In this document: in pieces, positions 12,191 through 22,012 of the stretch | How the letters are laid out: each line of letters begins with the position of its first letter | Numbering within the stretch: the stretch's first letter is position 1 | DNA from: Capsicum annuum | Taxonomy: Eukaryota; Streptophyta; Magnoliopsida; Solanales; Solanaceae | Assembly (NCBI RefSeq): GCF_002878395.1 | Contig: NC_061112.1 | Coordinates: 43,769,096-43,833,095, forward strand | DNA: 64,000 bases | Direction: 5' to 3' | Notes under the pieces: generated by a model | What the model was told of the DNA's origin: nothing | Seen by the model: only the letters and a program-made list of their open reading frames with translations | The model's database searches: none | Program-made: the position numbers and the translations under genes

Positions 12191-12439
12191 TAATCTACTC
12201 TGATATCTCAGAATCCCATCACCACCAATTTCAAAAGACATCACCTTTGACTACCCCACATCTTTCTTAATTTGCATCAAAATAGGATCTTCGTCCTGCT
12301 TCTCTTTAACTTCTGCACAAAGGTAAAATTTAGCTATCTCATGAACAACTATTTCTTTATCCTCAGAATCCAAAAGTCACAGCTCTAGATTTGCAAATTG
12401 ATGAATATCCTTAACTATATCCTGCTTCCCTTCCTTAAT

Positions 12440-12900
12440 ATGAGAAAGGCTGCCCATAGATAATCTGCTGACGGCATCAGTTACCATATTCACCTTGCTT
12501 GAATGACAGTGTAGGCTAATATCATAATCCTTCAAAAGTTCCAACCAACGCCTCTGCCAGAGATGTAATTATTTATGTGAGAAAACATAATGTAAACTCT
12601 TATGGTCAGTAAATATATCAACATGTACCCCGTAAAGATAATGCCACCAGATTTTAAGCACAAACACCACAACCGCTAACTCCAAGTCATGGGTGGGGTA
12701 ATTTTTCTCATGCACCTTCAACTGCCTAGATGCATAAGCCACCACCTTACCATTCTGCATAAGTACATACCCAAGTCCCACTCAGGAAGCATCACAGTAC
12801 ATAACAAACCCCTCTGTACCTTCCAAAAGAGTCAGAATAGGTGCAGTAGTCAACTTGTCTTTCAATCTCTCAAAACTATTCTCACAGGAGTCAGACCATA
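12440..12900 (-). pseudogene. pol: G3 RNase H
   Basis: An open frame from 12781 to 12569 reads [59 protein letters not shown] and SLHYVFSHK, so the Glu (DLELA) and Asp (FTDHK) of the active site are visible. Upstream on the minus strand, about 12840-12900, frame-shifted pieces belong to the same domain. At 12440-12530 the [12 protein letters not shown] end is present in altered form. Stops and shifts break it. Confidence 0.75.
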
Positions 12901-13494
12901 CCAACTTTACCTTTTTTGTGTTAACTTAGTTAGTGGATCACATATGGAAGAGAGACTCTCTAAGAACCTTCTGTCATACCCTACAAAACCCAAGAAGCTC
13001 CAAATGTCGGTTGGAGTCATGGGTCTGTGCTATTTTCTAACTGCCTCAACCTTTTGGGGATCAACTTTAATCTCATCGCTAGACACAATATTTCCCACAA
13101 AAGCAATATCCTTCAGACAGAATTCACACTTGGAAAATTTTTCATACAACCTATGATCCTCCCCACTCTTAGGATAAATCAAAATATCATTAGGTCCAGA
13201 AAATCTATAGGGGTGTTAGTCAACCCAAAGGACATGACTAGAAATTCATAATGACCATAGCTGATTCGGAAAACTGTCTTAGAAATATCTGACTCTCTAA
13301 CCTTTAACTGATGGTACCTCGAACGAAGGTCTATCTTTGAAAAGTATTTAGCACCTTGAAGTTGGTTAAACAGTTTATCAATTCTAGTTAGAAGATATTT
13401 ATTTTTAACAGTGACTTTATTCAGCTAACGGTAATCTATGAACATACGCAGGGAACCATCTTTCTTTCGTACGAAGAGTATAGGTGCACCCCAG
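12901..13494 (-). pseudogene. pol: G3 reverse transcriptase with active-site deletion
   Basis: On the minus strand RT starts at WGAPILFVRKKDGSLRMFID, immediately next to LTR sequence. It runs through [24 protein letters not shown] and DFLDLM. There the frame jumps straight to [13 protein letters not shown], so the segment that normally carries the catalytic F-I-D-D is missing (joint at about 13184-13192). A second joint runs from GEDH to RLYEKFSKCEF. Both joints sit on short repeats (aatgat and gatcat). This RT could never be active. Confidence 0.8.
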
Positions 13495-15286
13495 GAAGAA
13501 ATCTACTACTTGAGCCTATAAACCTGGAAGTTAGGGGTCAATTATATATAAAATAGGTGAGAGCAATTAACAAATCATCATGCATGATATAGTTTAAAAC
13601 ACTTGGGCACTTATTTAATAATCATAAAATGTTCATGTCAATATAATTAAATTATTTGTATTACTTTTGAGTGAGGTGGCACTCCCCTACAAGTTTGATA
13701 TTCCATGGGTTATATGTAATCCATCATTGACTCGGCTGGGAAGCGCCCAACCCAAGTTTTCCGTAAGGGTTGGAGTGTCTGAGCCTGATACGCTACAGGG
13801 CACTAGGCAAGCAAAGAATAATATCCTTGTATCACCAAAACATGGTTTTAGACAATGAGTTGTCTAAACTTGGGACTTCTTCGGGGAACCACCTAATATC
13901 TCTTTATGCCCTATTTTAGCGTTTTCTAAATATGTATTATTCTAAATTTAAAATCATAAGAGTCTGATAGAAATCTAATTTCTATATTAGTCTATGTCTG
14001 TAATGGCATTCTCTAATTTGGTATCATCATACAAAGACTTGCAAGTCGAATAATTATGTCAAAAAGTGTCATGTCTAATTATTTCATTCTTAACCATGTT
14101 AAGGCTACTTGAACATGCATATAGTATATGAAAATTTATATCTCAAATCATAAGTCAAAATCATGCAAAGATTTTTAATTCATTCAACAATTAAAATAAG
14201 TGGTGGCCAATTTCTCAAAAACATTCCTGAAGTTTCTTCATTTATCAATCTCAACATTTTAAATCATAATAACATTCCCCTCTCCCATTCTTAATAATCA
14301 TAAAATTCACATAAGATAATAAGCATCTTGATTTCTTCTTTAAAACCATGAAATGTAAGGATTCGTGACTTGTAAATCAAATAACAAAGTAATAGGAGAG
14401 GAGGAGATTCGATATTTCATGCTTTAAATTTACAATTCAAAGTTTGAATGGATACATACAATATATACTAATCAAATCACTTTCAAGGGAATTCCTAATG
14501 ACTAACACAATATTCTCGAGGATTTTAAAACATGATTTTAATTGTAAATCCAAAACCTTTTTCGTAAAATCATGCTTTCTAAACCTTTTTCATATTTTAA
14601 AGAATTTTATATGCCCATGTAGCTTTTTTTAGAAAAACTCCACGTACCTTATGTTGTTTAGGAGAAAGAGTGAATTCCGAATTTCACGTTAGTTCTTGAA
14701 ACTATTGGCTTGCAAGGATGAGCTCTTGATTTTAAAAGAAGAGTCTAGGATTTTCAATTGATGTTAAGAGAGTTATTTTTCATGAAAAGAAACCTTAATT
14801 GCTGATATGATTCTTTAATCTCTTATTTGGGCATATTAGAATAAGGAAAAATTACCCTATTACCCTTAAAAATGCAGCTTTTAAAAGCTGAAATAACTGA
14901 GCATCGACGTGATTGGCGACGCGTCATGTGCTAATCGCGCCAAGCCTCAGTAATTTTGCCTGGCAGTTCCTACACAAAAATTGACCAACATGATGGGCAA
15001 TGCGGCACGCCAAGATCACATTGGTACACTATTTTGGGACACCAACAAGGTCTAAATGCGGGCCGAAAAATCCAAAACTTATCGAGAAACACCTATTGAC
15101 CTCCCGAATCATGAACTAGCTAACATATCAACTATTGAGGGTTAGGAAGGTCGATAATAAGATCATCAATGATTAGAAGCTCAAAATGACTAAGTCCCTT
15201 TTTACACTTATAGTATTTTCAAGATGCTAGACTATTAAACATGACTCTAGGTGACAAGAAGTCGAACAATATTACGGGGCGTTACA
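13495..15286 (-). repeat. G3 5' LTR, truncated at its inner end
   Basis: This is the second LTR of G3, ending acggggcgttaca at 15286. It aligns with 8911-10759 but lacks the part matching 8543-8910. The truncation point is the 11-bp sequence gaagaaatcta (13495-13505), also present in the other LTR at 8911-8921, where it meets RT coding sequence. Two smaller internal gaps relative to the left LTR lie near 13507-13545. Confidence 0.85.
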
Positions 15287-15291
15287 TGTAC
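15287..15291 (+). repeat. Right target-site duplication of G3
   Basis: The bases tgtac follow the G3 end and pair with agtac at 8538-8542. Confidence 0.7.
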
Positions 15292-15404
15292 TTTCACATT
15301 TTTAATTGTGACTATGCTTATAATATAATTCTAAGGGGTCATCTCAGGCCTTCATTGGTTTGGGATACTCATCATGGACAGGTCCATGATTTGGGTCGTA
15401 ACAT

Positions 15405-15530
15405 AGGGTCTGGGAAGGTAAGACATATGCAACCTTATCCCTATCTTTATGGGGTAGAGAGACTATTTTCAACTAATAGTTGACAAATCTCCTTCTTTAT
15501 CTAGACTTCGAACCGGCAATATGAGTGAGA
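15405..15530 (-). repeat. Degenerate tRNA-derived SINE remnant
   Basis: The minus strand carries gccggttcgaagtct at 15503-15517, which fits a polymerase III B box (GGTTCGAANYC). It is followed, after about 30 bases that look inserted, by a segment rich in the 'aaggtaagac...atgcaaccttaccc' pattern (15414-15470) typical of the body of plant SINEs common in Solanaceae. I see no clear A box, oligo-T tail or target duplication. The identification is from memory of the pattern. Confidence 0.4.
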
Positions 15531-15646
15531 TAAAAAAGGTAAAGTATCACCTAAAAATATTATTCTTCCAATATTTTACCAATATAGAGAAGCATGATTA
15601 CTATGTTTCATTCTATGTCTTCAGAGTAGCTTTTGTAATGAAATGG

Positions 15647-15928
15647 TGTAACAATACATCGGACCCAAGTTTACTTGTGACCCAAGTAATAATCATAATG
15701 AAAAAATATATCTCATCCGTACATCAATCAGTTTATGTAAGTACTAGTTTATGTACTAGTTTATGTCTTAACATCTGTATATTAATCCTCTCTCCTCCAT
15801 TAAGTCTATCACATACAATCCTCTTTTTATTATCATTAAATATTGTGGTAACACAAGGCTAAGGGAAGGAGGTAGAAACTAATTTTTTATTTATTCTTCA
15901 GCTTCTCTGTGCGTTAATGTCTTTCGCA
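15647..15928 (+). repeat. C1 5' LTR
   Basis: It starts tgtaacaatacatc and shares with 38980-39270 the blocks agtttacttgtgacccaag, atctcatccgtaca, 'cctctctcctcca..aag..tatcacatac' and 'gtggtaacacaaggctaggg..aggaggtagaaa'. The end, about ttaatgtctttcgca, is followed by atcagga, a weak trace of the tRNA-Met primer site. It contains two copies of a 12-base unit, actagtttatgt (15743-15766), absent from the 3' LTR. Confidence 0.75.
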
Positions 15929-17079
15929 TCAGGAATATTTTATATAGCCTATTTCAGTAAGATTATCGTGTTTAAGATACTGATGTCCATTAAGTTTAAA
16001 TTTACATATGGCATCAGTACTTGGATTATTTAGATTGCTAATCTTTATAAAAGAAAGATTGTCCTGTGTAGAATATATAATGATTAAAACTACAATAGTT
16101 TTTCTTTCGTAAAGTATTATGCTTCGATCTAATTCAATATGGCTTGGCAGCCAATTTGTCTTATGTCTCTAGATTATTGTTAGCCATAAAGACCACAAGT
16201 TTTCATAATAATTGTGTGGTTCATATCAAATTTCCTTAAGATTGAATTGAACATATTCTAAGGAAGTTTTATAATGTTTTCTTCTGGGCATTAATAAATT
16301 ATGACTTTGATTGTATTTTTACCCTTTATAAATTTGTTTTGATTCTTATGAACCTTATAAATGATTTTTTCCAATTAAATTCAATTTAAGTGTTATGCTC
16401 TTATCTTACTGTGAAGTTATATGTCTTCTAAAGTTAATTGGCAAAATTTTTGAAACTTTAGTTTCACCTTATATAATGTTTATTATTTTTTTTAAATGGT
16501 GCAACAATTGAAGTGATCCTTATTTTATGTAAAAAACAATGTGTGTGCTAAAGTGATATAGTTTGTTTTTCATCAAAGTGGTCAAGCAAGATTGTTTAAA
16601 GTTATTTACATGCATAAAATTTTATGAAATTATACGTGCATTTCAATTCATATAGTTTGTTAGTTACCAAAGTGGCCAAACTAGTATGATTAAGAGAAAA
16701 TATACTTATATAAATTATTGTTTATCCATGAAACTGATGAAATGTCTATTATTAAAAAAATATGGATAGTTAATACTTACTGTTGCTAGAACTTAAGGAT
16801 TTTACCAAAGGTGAATAAATTACTTTATGAGTAATAACCATTATGAGGTAGATTAATATTCTTTGGTTGAATATATATTGTATATCCAAAGATGTCGTAT
16901 ATGATTGATTAAAAATATTTAATTACCTATTTAAGTTGAAAATGAAATTTAAATTGTGATAGTGTGTTTAGTATCTTCTCAAAGAAGAATAATGATGTAC
17001 TTTTATTTCTTTTCTGAATTCTATTTTGGAGTATGTATATTCATTTTGCAGCTACCCCTCATTACTCATTCGTTTCATC
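15929..17079 (+). other. C1 leader, non-coding
   Basis: About 1.15 kb of AT-rich sequence between LTR and gag. I see no domain, stable ORF or structured RNA in it. It is long for a Copia leader, so part may be later insertion; nothing identifies it. Confidence 0.45.
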
Positions 17080-17780
17080 TATTACTATATTTAACGGATT
17101 GAACTTTTCTGAATGACATGAATAAGTCCAATTTCACTCTGGTGTGATGGATCTTGACTTTGTTGTGTTGAATGATAAACCTACTTCTATTAATGATACA
17201 ATTAGTGATGATGAGAATTCCTTCAATTATGCATGGGAATGCTCTAACAGATTGCGTCTTATGTTTTACTAGCACTATTAAAAATACTATTCCATAAGTA
17301 GAAAGTTCTAGGAAATAGCTTATGTTTGTGGATGAACATCTTTGTACATTAATGACTAAAATCAATAGCATGAATTTTGATGGGTTGCATAGATTGCAAA
17401 ATCATGTCATCGAGATGACTAACATTTCAGTAAAACTTCATAGCTTAAGGATGAAAATGGGTGACACCTTCTTGATTCAGTTTATTCTGAACTCATTACC
17501 TCCTGACTATGTGTCATTTCAAATCAACTATAACACTATTAAGGATAAGTGGACGCTAACAGTTTGTCCAGTATGTTTATCCAGAGGAGTCATGACTTAA
17601 GAAAAAAGAAGATCATTCAAGACCACCAAGTTCAAAACAAGAAACCATCTTCTAAAGTTTCACAGGATTCTCATAAGGAGTCCAAGGAAGATACACGTCA
17701 TTTATATAAAAAGGAAGGACAATATAAGAAAGATTTTCGGCAAAGTAAATCTTTGTTCAAAAGAAAGTTATATCTAGTGC
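17080..17780 (+). pseudogene. gag: C1 gag with destroyed zinc knuckle
   Basis: It opens near FNGLNFSE (17088). It continues with GVMDLDFVVLNDKPTSIND and AWECSNRLRLMF, then FDGLHRLQNHVIEMTNISVK and GDTFLIQFILNSLPPDYVSF (17376-17520), the Copia gag (UBN2-type) core that forms the particle shell. The nucleic-acid-binding CCHC knuckle is still aligned at about 17697-17738 but reads RHLYKKEGQYKKDF. The family pattern C-x2-C-x4-H-x4-C has become R, Y, Q, F, so all four zinc ligands are lost. There are several stops and at least two frame changes. Confidence 0.8.
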
Positions 17781-17799
17781 TTTTGTATGTTCCAAATTA

Positions 17800-17910
17800 A
17801 GTTTAGTAGAAATTTCTAATAATACTTCGTAACTTGATTCTGGTGCAACTATTCTTGTATCCTCTATGTTGTAGGGATTCATTACACTTCAAATTATAAA
17901 TCTAAATTTA
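17800..17910 (+). pseudogene. pol: C1 protease remnant
   Basis: The aspartic protease motif DSGATILV is at about 17837-17860 with the catalytic Asp kept. It is followed by a short LQIINLNLG piece. A TAG follows six codons later (about 17871). The rest of the small domain is too decayed to trace. Confidence 0.65.
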
Positions 17911-18039
17911 GGTTTGGACATGGATGTTTCAATTTATATAAGAATGTTAGTTTACGATTTTTATGTTTGTATTTATGGTTTATATAGATTGAAATTCAAT
18001 AATTCTTTTTTGAATCCATTGTTGATATTCATAAAAATT

Positions 18040-19060
18040 CTAGTATTAAACATCGTTCACTGGATAAAAGTTCTGCATACTTATGATACATATGTTGGAA
18101 TATATATTCAAAGAAAGATTGCAACTACTATTAAAGAATGAGATTATCCCAAATCTGAATTATACTTGTATTGATATATGTTTGTATTGTATTAAGAGAA
18201 AGTAAATCAAGCTTACTGAGAAAGGTGCCACAAAAAGCACACAACTTCTTAAAATCACACACTGATATTTGCGAACCCTTGATTCTTCTTCTTTTGATGA
18301 AAAAATATATTTTCTCACTTTTATCAATGATTTTTTACGTTATGGATATATATATATATATATATATGTTGAAATAAAAATCTCAAACGGCGAACGCTCT
18401 CAAAGTGTACGTCAATGAGTTTAAAAGATAATTAGATAGAGAAGTGAATATCATTAGGTTAGATAGAGGTGGCAAATATTGTGAAAAATATGCTAAATGA
18501 AGACAATATCCATGTCCATTTGCAAAGTTTCTAGGGAAAAATGACGTATGCCCAAAATATACTAAGCCAAAAACATCTTAATAAAATGGTGTTTAAGAAA
18601 GGCGTAATCAAACACTTATGGATACTATTTTGAGTATGATATGTAATTCCTCATTTGCTAAATAGTTATGGATGTATTCTCTTACGAACACTACATATTT
18701 ATCAAATAATATTACTAGTAAGGAAGTTCAAAAAGCCTTTTTAAATTATGGATGAAAAGAAAACCTAATTTAAGGCGCCTATATATTTGGGGTTGCTCAG
18801 AAAAAGCTAGGGTTTATAATACACGTGAAAAGAAATTAGAATCTCAAACATTAAGAGGTTACCTCGTTGGTTACAAAGAGAAATATAAAGGGTGTATGTT
18901 TTACTATCCAATCAATAGTTTAGGAATTGTTGAAATTGATAATGCAATATTTATTGAAAATGGTAAAGTTAATGGGAGTGTTGAACGACAAAGAGTGGAA
19001 ATCAATGATGTAAGGGTGAATTCTACATTTTACATGCATGTACTACTTCCACACAAATAA
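18040..19060 (+). pseudogene. pol: C1 integrase and post-integrase region (decayed)
   Basis: The order is intact but the frame is not. TEKGATKSTQLLKITH, then DICEP, lies at about 18214-18275. The normal 'FITFIDDFSRYGYIYL' block is present as FLTFINDFLRYGYIYIYI, running into a (TA)n tract at 18345-18368 that has probably grown by slippage inside the coding region. RGGKYCEKY-like sequence (about 18464-18490) and QNILSQKHLNKMVF-like sequence follow. An open frame at 18752-19060 matches the post-integrase segment (YIWGCSEKARVYNTREKKLE, GYLVGYKEKYKGCMFYYP, FIENGKVNGS). Confidence 0.75.
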
Positions 19061-19229
19061 CTTTTCAATAAGGAATCAATTCATAAACATCTGATACAAA
19101 TGAACAATAAATAGTGTCTTAAGAAGATCTTATAAAAATTGGTCATTTCAAACCATTGTGTGGTTTATTTATAGGAGTTGAATTTTTATTGGTCATAATA
19201 AAGATCCGATTTCATTTTCTCATCCCATA

Positions 19230-20030
19230 AAAATCTTTGAGTTTGAAAAATAGATTGATGCCATAAAATAGGAGTTAAAATCAATGAAATACAACAAAGT
19301 TTGGGACCTCGTTAACTTGTCAAAATGTTATAAGAAAATTGGATGTAGATGGGTCTTTAAGACCAAAAAAAAATTAAATGACAATATTCAAGGATAAAAG
19401 GCTAGATATATTGCCATGATTTATACTCAGAAAGCAGGCATTGATTATTAAGACCCATTTTCACAGATCTTGATGAAAGATTTATTAATAATTATTTGCT
19501 CTTTGATAGCTCATTATGATTTAGATTTACACCAAATGAATGTGAAAATTATCTTTATTAATGGAGATCTTGAGAAGAAAATTTACATAGATCAATTAGA
19601 GTATTTTAAAATGAAGGAATAAGGTCAAATGGTGCGTAAGCTGAAGAAGTAAATATATGGATCAAAACAAACCTCATGCTAATGGTATATAAAGTTTAAT
19701 AATGCCATAACATCTTCTTGATATAGAAAAATTACTATTAATTGGTGTATGTACCAAAGGATCAGCAGGAGCAAGTCTATATTTTTAGTCTTGTATATTG
19801 ATGATATATTACTTACTGCTAATGACCTAGGCATAATGCAAGGGATAAAAGATTTTCTCTCTATGAACTTTGAAATGAAATATATGATTAAGACATCCTA
19901 TGCCAATGGATCAAAGTATTTTGTGATAGATCACAAGGATTATTGGAACTATCTATGAAATGATATATATATATAAAAAGTTCTAGACAGATTCAACATA
20001 AACAATTATACTTTAGGAATTATTCTATTT
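19230..20030 (+). pseudogene. pol: C1 reverse transcriptase
   Basis: It starts in the DAIK-stop-ELKSMKYNKVWDLVNL stretch, then GCRWVFKTKK. The first palm motif reads DLHQMNVKIIFINGDLE; the catalytic Asp of HQMDVK is Asn (aat, 19539-19541). The second motif is intact: FLVLYIDDILLTANDLG in the open frame at 19749-19958, with both aspartates. The segment TSYANGSKYFVIDHK is a garbled form of the usual 'ASYVIGIEI'. Stops are scattered throughout. Confidence 0.85.
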
Positions 20031-20603
20031 AAGAAGGGGATAAATTTAGTTTCATGCAATGCCTACAAAATAATATAGAGCAAAAATAATGGAGTCAATT
20101 CCTTGTTCTTCTATTGTTGAAAGTTTGATGTATGTTCAAACTTGCATATGGACAGATATTTGTTTTATAGTCAAAATGATTGGAAGATATCAAAATAACC
20201 CTAGAATTGATCACTTAAAAGCTGCAAAGAAAGTTTTGAGGTACATGAAAGAAATGAAGGATTACATACTTATGTATAGGAGATCCAGTCGCTTCAAATT
20301 TATGGGATACTGAAATTCAGATTTTTCTAGATATGTCGACACTATATAATCCATATTTTGTTACTTGTTACTATTAGCTAAGGAGTAATATCATGAAAAG
20401 TGTTAAGCAATCTGTAATTGCTACATCCATAATGGAATCAAAATTTGTGGAATTGCATGTTTTTAAGTTACAAATCATGTAGTATGGCTGCAAAACTTTA
20501 TTTCAGGCCTAAGGTTTGTCGATAATATCATCAAGCTTCTAAAATTTTATTGCGATAATCCTGCAACAATATTCTTCTCCAAGAATGATATCTACTCTAA
20601 ATG
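20031..20603 (+). pseudogene. pol: C1 RNase H, 5' portion (split by G4)
   Basis: The open frame 20089-20313 reads SIPCSSIVESLMYVQTCIWT, DICFIVKMIGRYQNNPRIDH and LKAAKKVLRYMKEMKDYIL, the RT-RNase H link of Copia. RNase H follows: NSDFSRYVDTI, then VKQSVIATSIMESKFVELH and CDNPATIFFSKNDIYSK, where it is cut at 20603 by the G4 LTR. The coding sequence resumes at 38451. Confidence 0.8.
20599..20603 (+). repeat. Left target-site duplication of G4
   Basis: The bases aaatg precede the LTR start tgagtaattcccc. They match caatg at 38446-38450 in 4 of 5 bases. Confidence 0.65.
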
Positions 20604-22007
20604 TGAGTAATTCCCCATGTTTGGAAGCCACTATCCATCATATGACTCATTCCCTTAGTCTTACATACATCATATGAGTTGTATGAAGTGAAATCATGAG
20701 ATCAGCAGTGTAAGCTCCCTAAGATTTTTTCCAAGTTACAAGTGGGGGGCTATAGGTCGTATTGAGATGGTGCTAGTCATAGGTTTAGACTCATATGTTG
20801 ACCAGTGTATACCATCTTTGATCCTACCAAGCATACGAGTCATAAGCCTAACTAGTATCTTTACCATACGAGTCACATAGTTGAATCATCATGACTGGCG
20901 GTAAATTTTGATAATGTTTAAATACGTGGCATTTTGATCTTTTCCCCTCTATTAACTCCCAGTCCATGACCTATAACCTAAAAAGAACTGTTATTATCCT
21001 CCACTTTCAGTCAATTAACAACACTTTCCTCCTCCTATCTTTAAGATTATCAAGATTAGAGTTTCTCTCCCCAATATATCTCTCAAGTCTCAAAGTTCAA
21101 GCTCTCTTCTCAAGTTAAGCAATTCTAGGTATGTGGAATTTATGAACAAGGTTATTCTTTCATTCTTTTGCCTAAGACATTACTTTAAAAGTGAATTCAT
21201 GAGTTTTGAATCGGGTTCATACCTAATTAACCATATTTTTTAAGTATGACATTACAATGTGATTGAAATTTTTAAGTATATCAAGTTTTATATATATATA
21301 TATATATATATTCAAGTTTTGGCTTATAAAATTTATATTGTTATTTGAAATTCATTATGTTGACTGGGATGTTGTTGTAAGTTTTTAAGGTGAATATTGA
21401 GCATAATGTTTTTCTATAAATTTCTATGAAATAAAGAATTAATTCCAAGTCCTAAGTACAAGTACTGAGTTTACAAGAAGTTTTTTCTCTTAAGATCCAT
21501 TGATACGTTCTATAGCATGATCTAAGGAAAAACTTGTTCTCTTGATCTAAAAATAAGACCTGAATTTCATAGCTGTTCATCTTGATTATGATTTAAAGAA
21601 AAAAAAGCATAACTATTTTTCATTATATAAATACTTATGCTATTATAAGGTGAATTTTTTTAAGTATGAACATATGTATAATCTAGGAGTAGTATTTAGC
21701 ACTAAGAAGGAAATACAGATGAATGTATCTTAAATTCTTGGAAACTATGAGCCACAATAAGATTAAGATTTTTAGTAATATGGATAAAGTATCGTGATCA
21801 CTTAAGTTAAGGTTCTTTTCTGATTGAAAGGGTAGAATAGCTCTCCCCAATGTGGATAAGACTTTGGACACTATGGTAGCTCACATGGCTTATGACATTA
21901 GAAGAATCTCCCATAAGAAAGAAAAAAAGTAAAGATTTTATAAGGTAAGTGTTATGGATTATTAAGCTTATCCATGCCTTATGATCTTGCAGTATTTATT
22001 TTACTCA

Positions 22008-22012
22008 AGTCC
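22008..22012 (+). repeat. Left target-site duplication of G5
   Basis: The bases agtcc are exactly repeated at 30960-30964, directly outside the G5 termini. Confidence 0.85.

Larger units (their letters stand above)
8543..15286 (-). mobile_element. G3: Ty3/Gypsy chromovirus, internally deleted, nested in G2 LTR
   Basis: Read on the minus strand, the order is 5' LTR (15286 to 13495, truncated), RT, RNase H, integrase, chromodomain-like tail, polypurine tract and 3' LTR (10759 to 8543). Gag, protease, the primer site and the last part of the 5' LTR are missing, because RT is joined directly to LTR sequence. Flanking 5-bp duplications (agtac / tgtac) mark it as one insertion into the G2 LTR. It is non-functional: a deletion removes the RT active site, and there are multiple stops. 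Confidence 0.85.
7490..15403 (+). repeat. G2 3' LTR, split by G3
   Basis: The LTR begins tgtaacatcccaaatttttg at 7490. It continues to 8542, is interrupted by the minus-strand element G3 (8543-15286), and resumes at 15292 to end in ttgggtcgtaaca at 15403. Removing G3 and one copy of its target duplication leaves an LTR of about 1,165 bp with proper TG...CA ends. That reconstruction supports both the G3 boundaries and this LTR. Confidence 0.7.

Noticed and set aside
12689..13156. 155-codon open frame on plus
   Set aside because: It is antisense to the G3 RNase H and RT, which are clearly recognisable on the minus strand.
15521..15862. 113-codon open frame on plus
   Set aside because: It overlaps the C1 5' LTR and flanking DNA, has no domain, and ends in LTR sequence.
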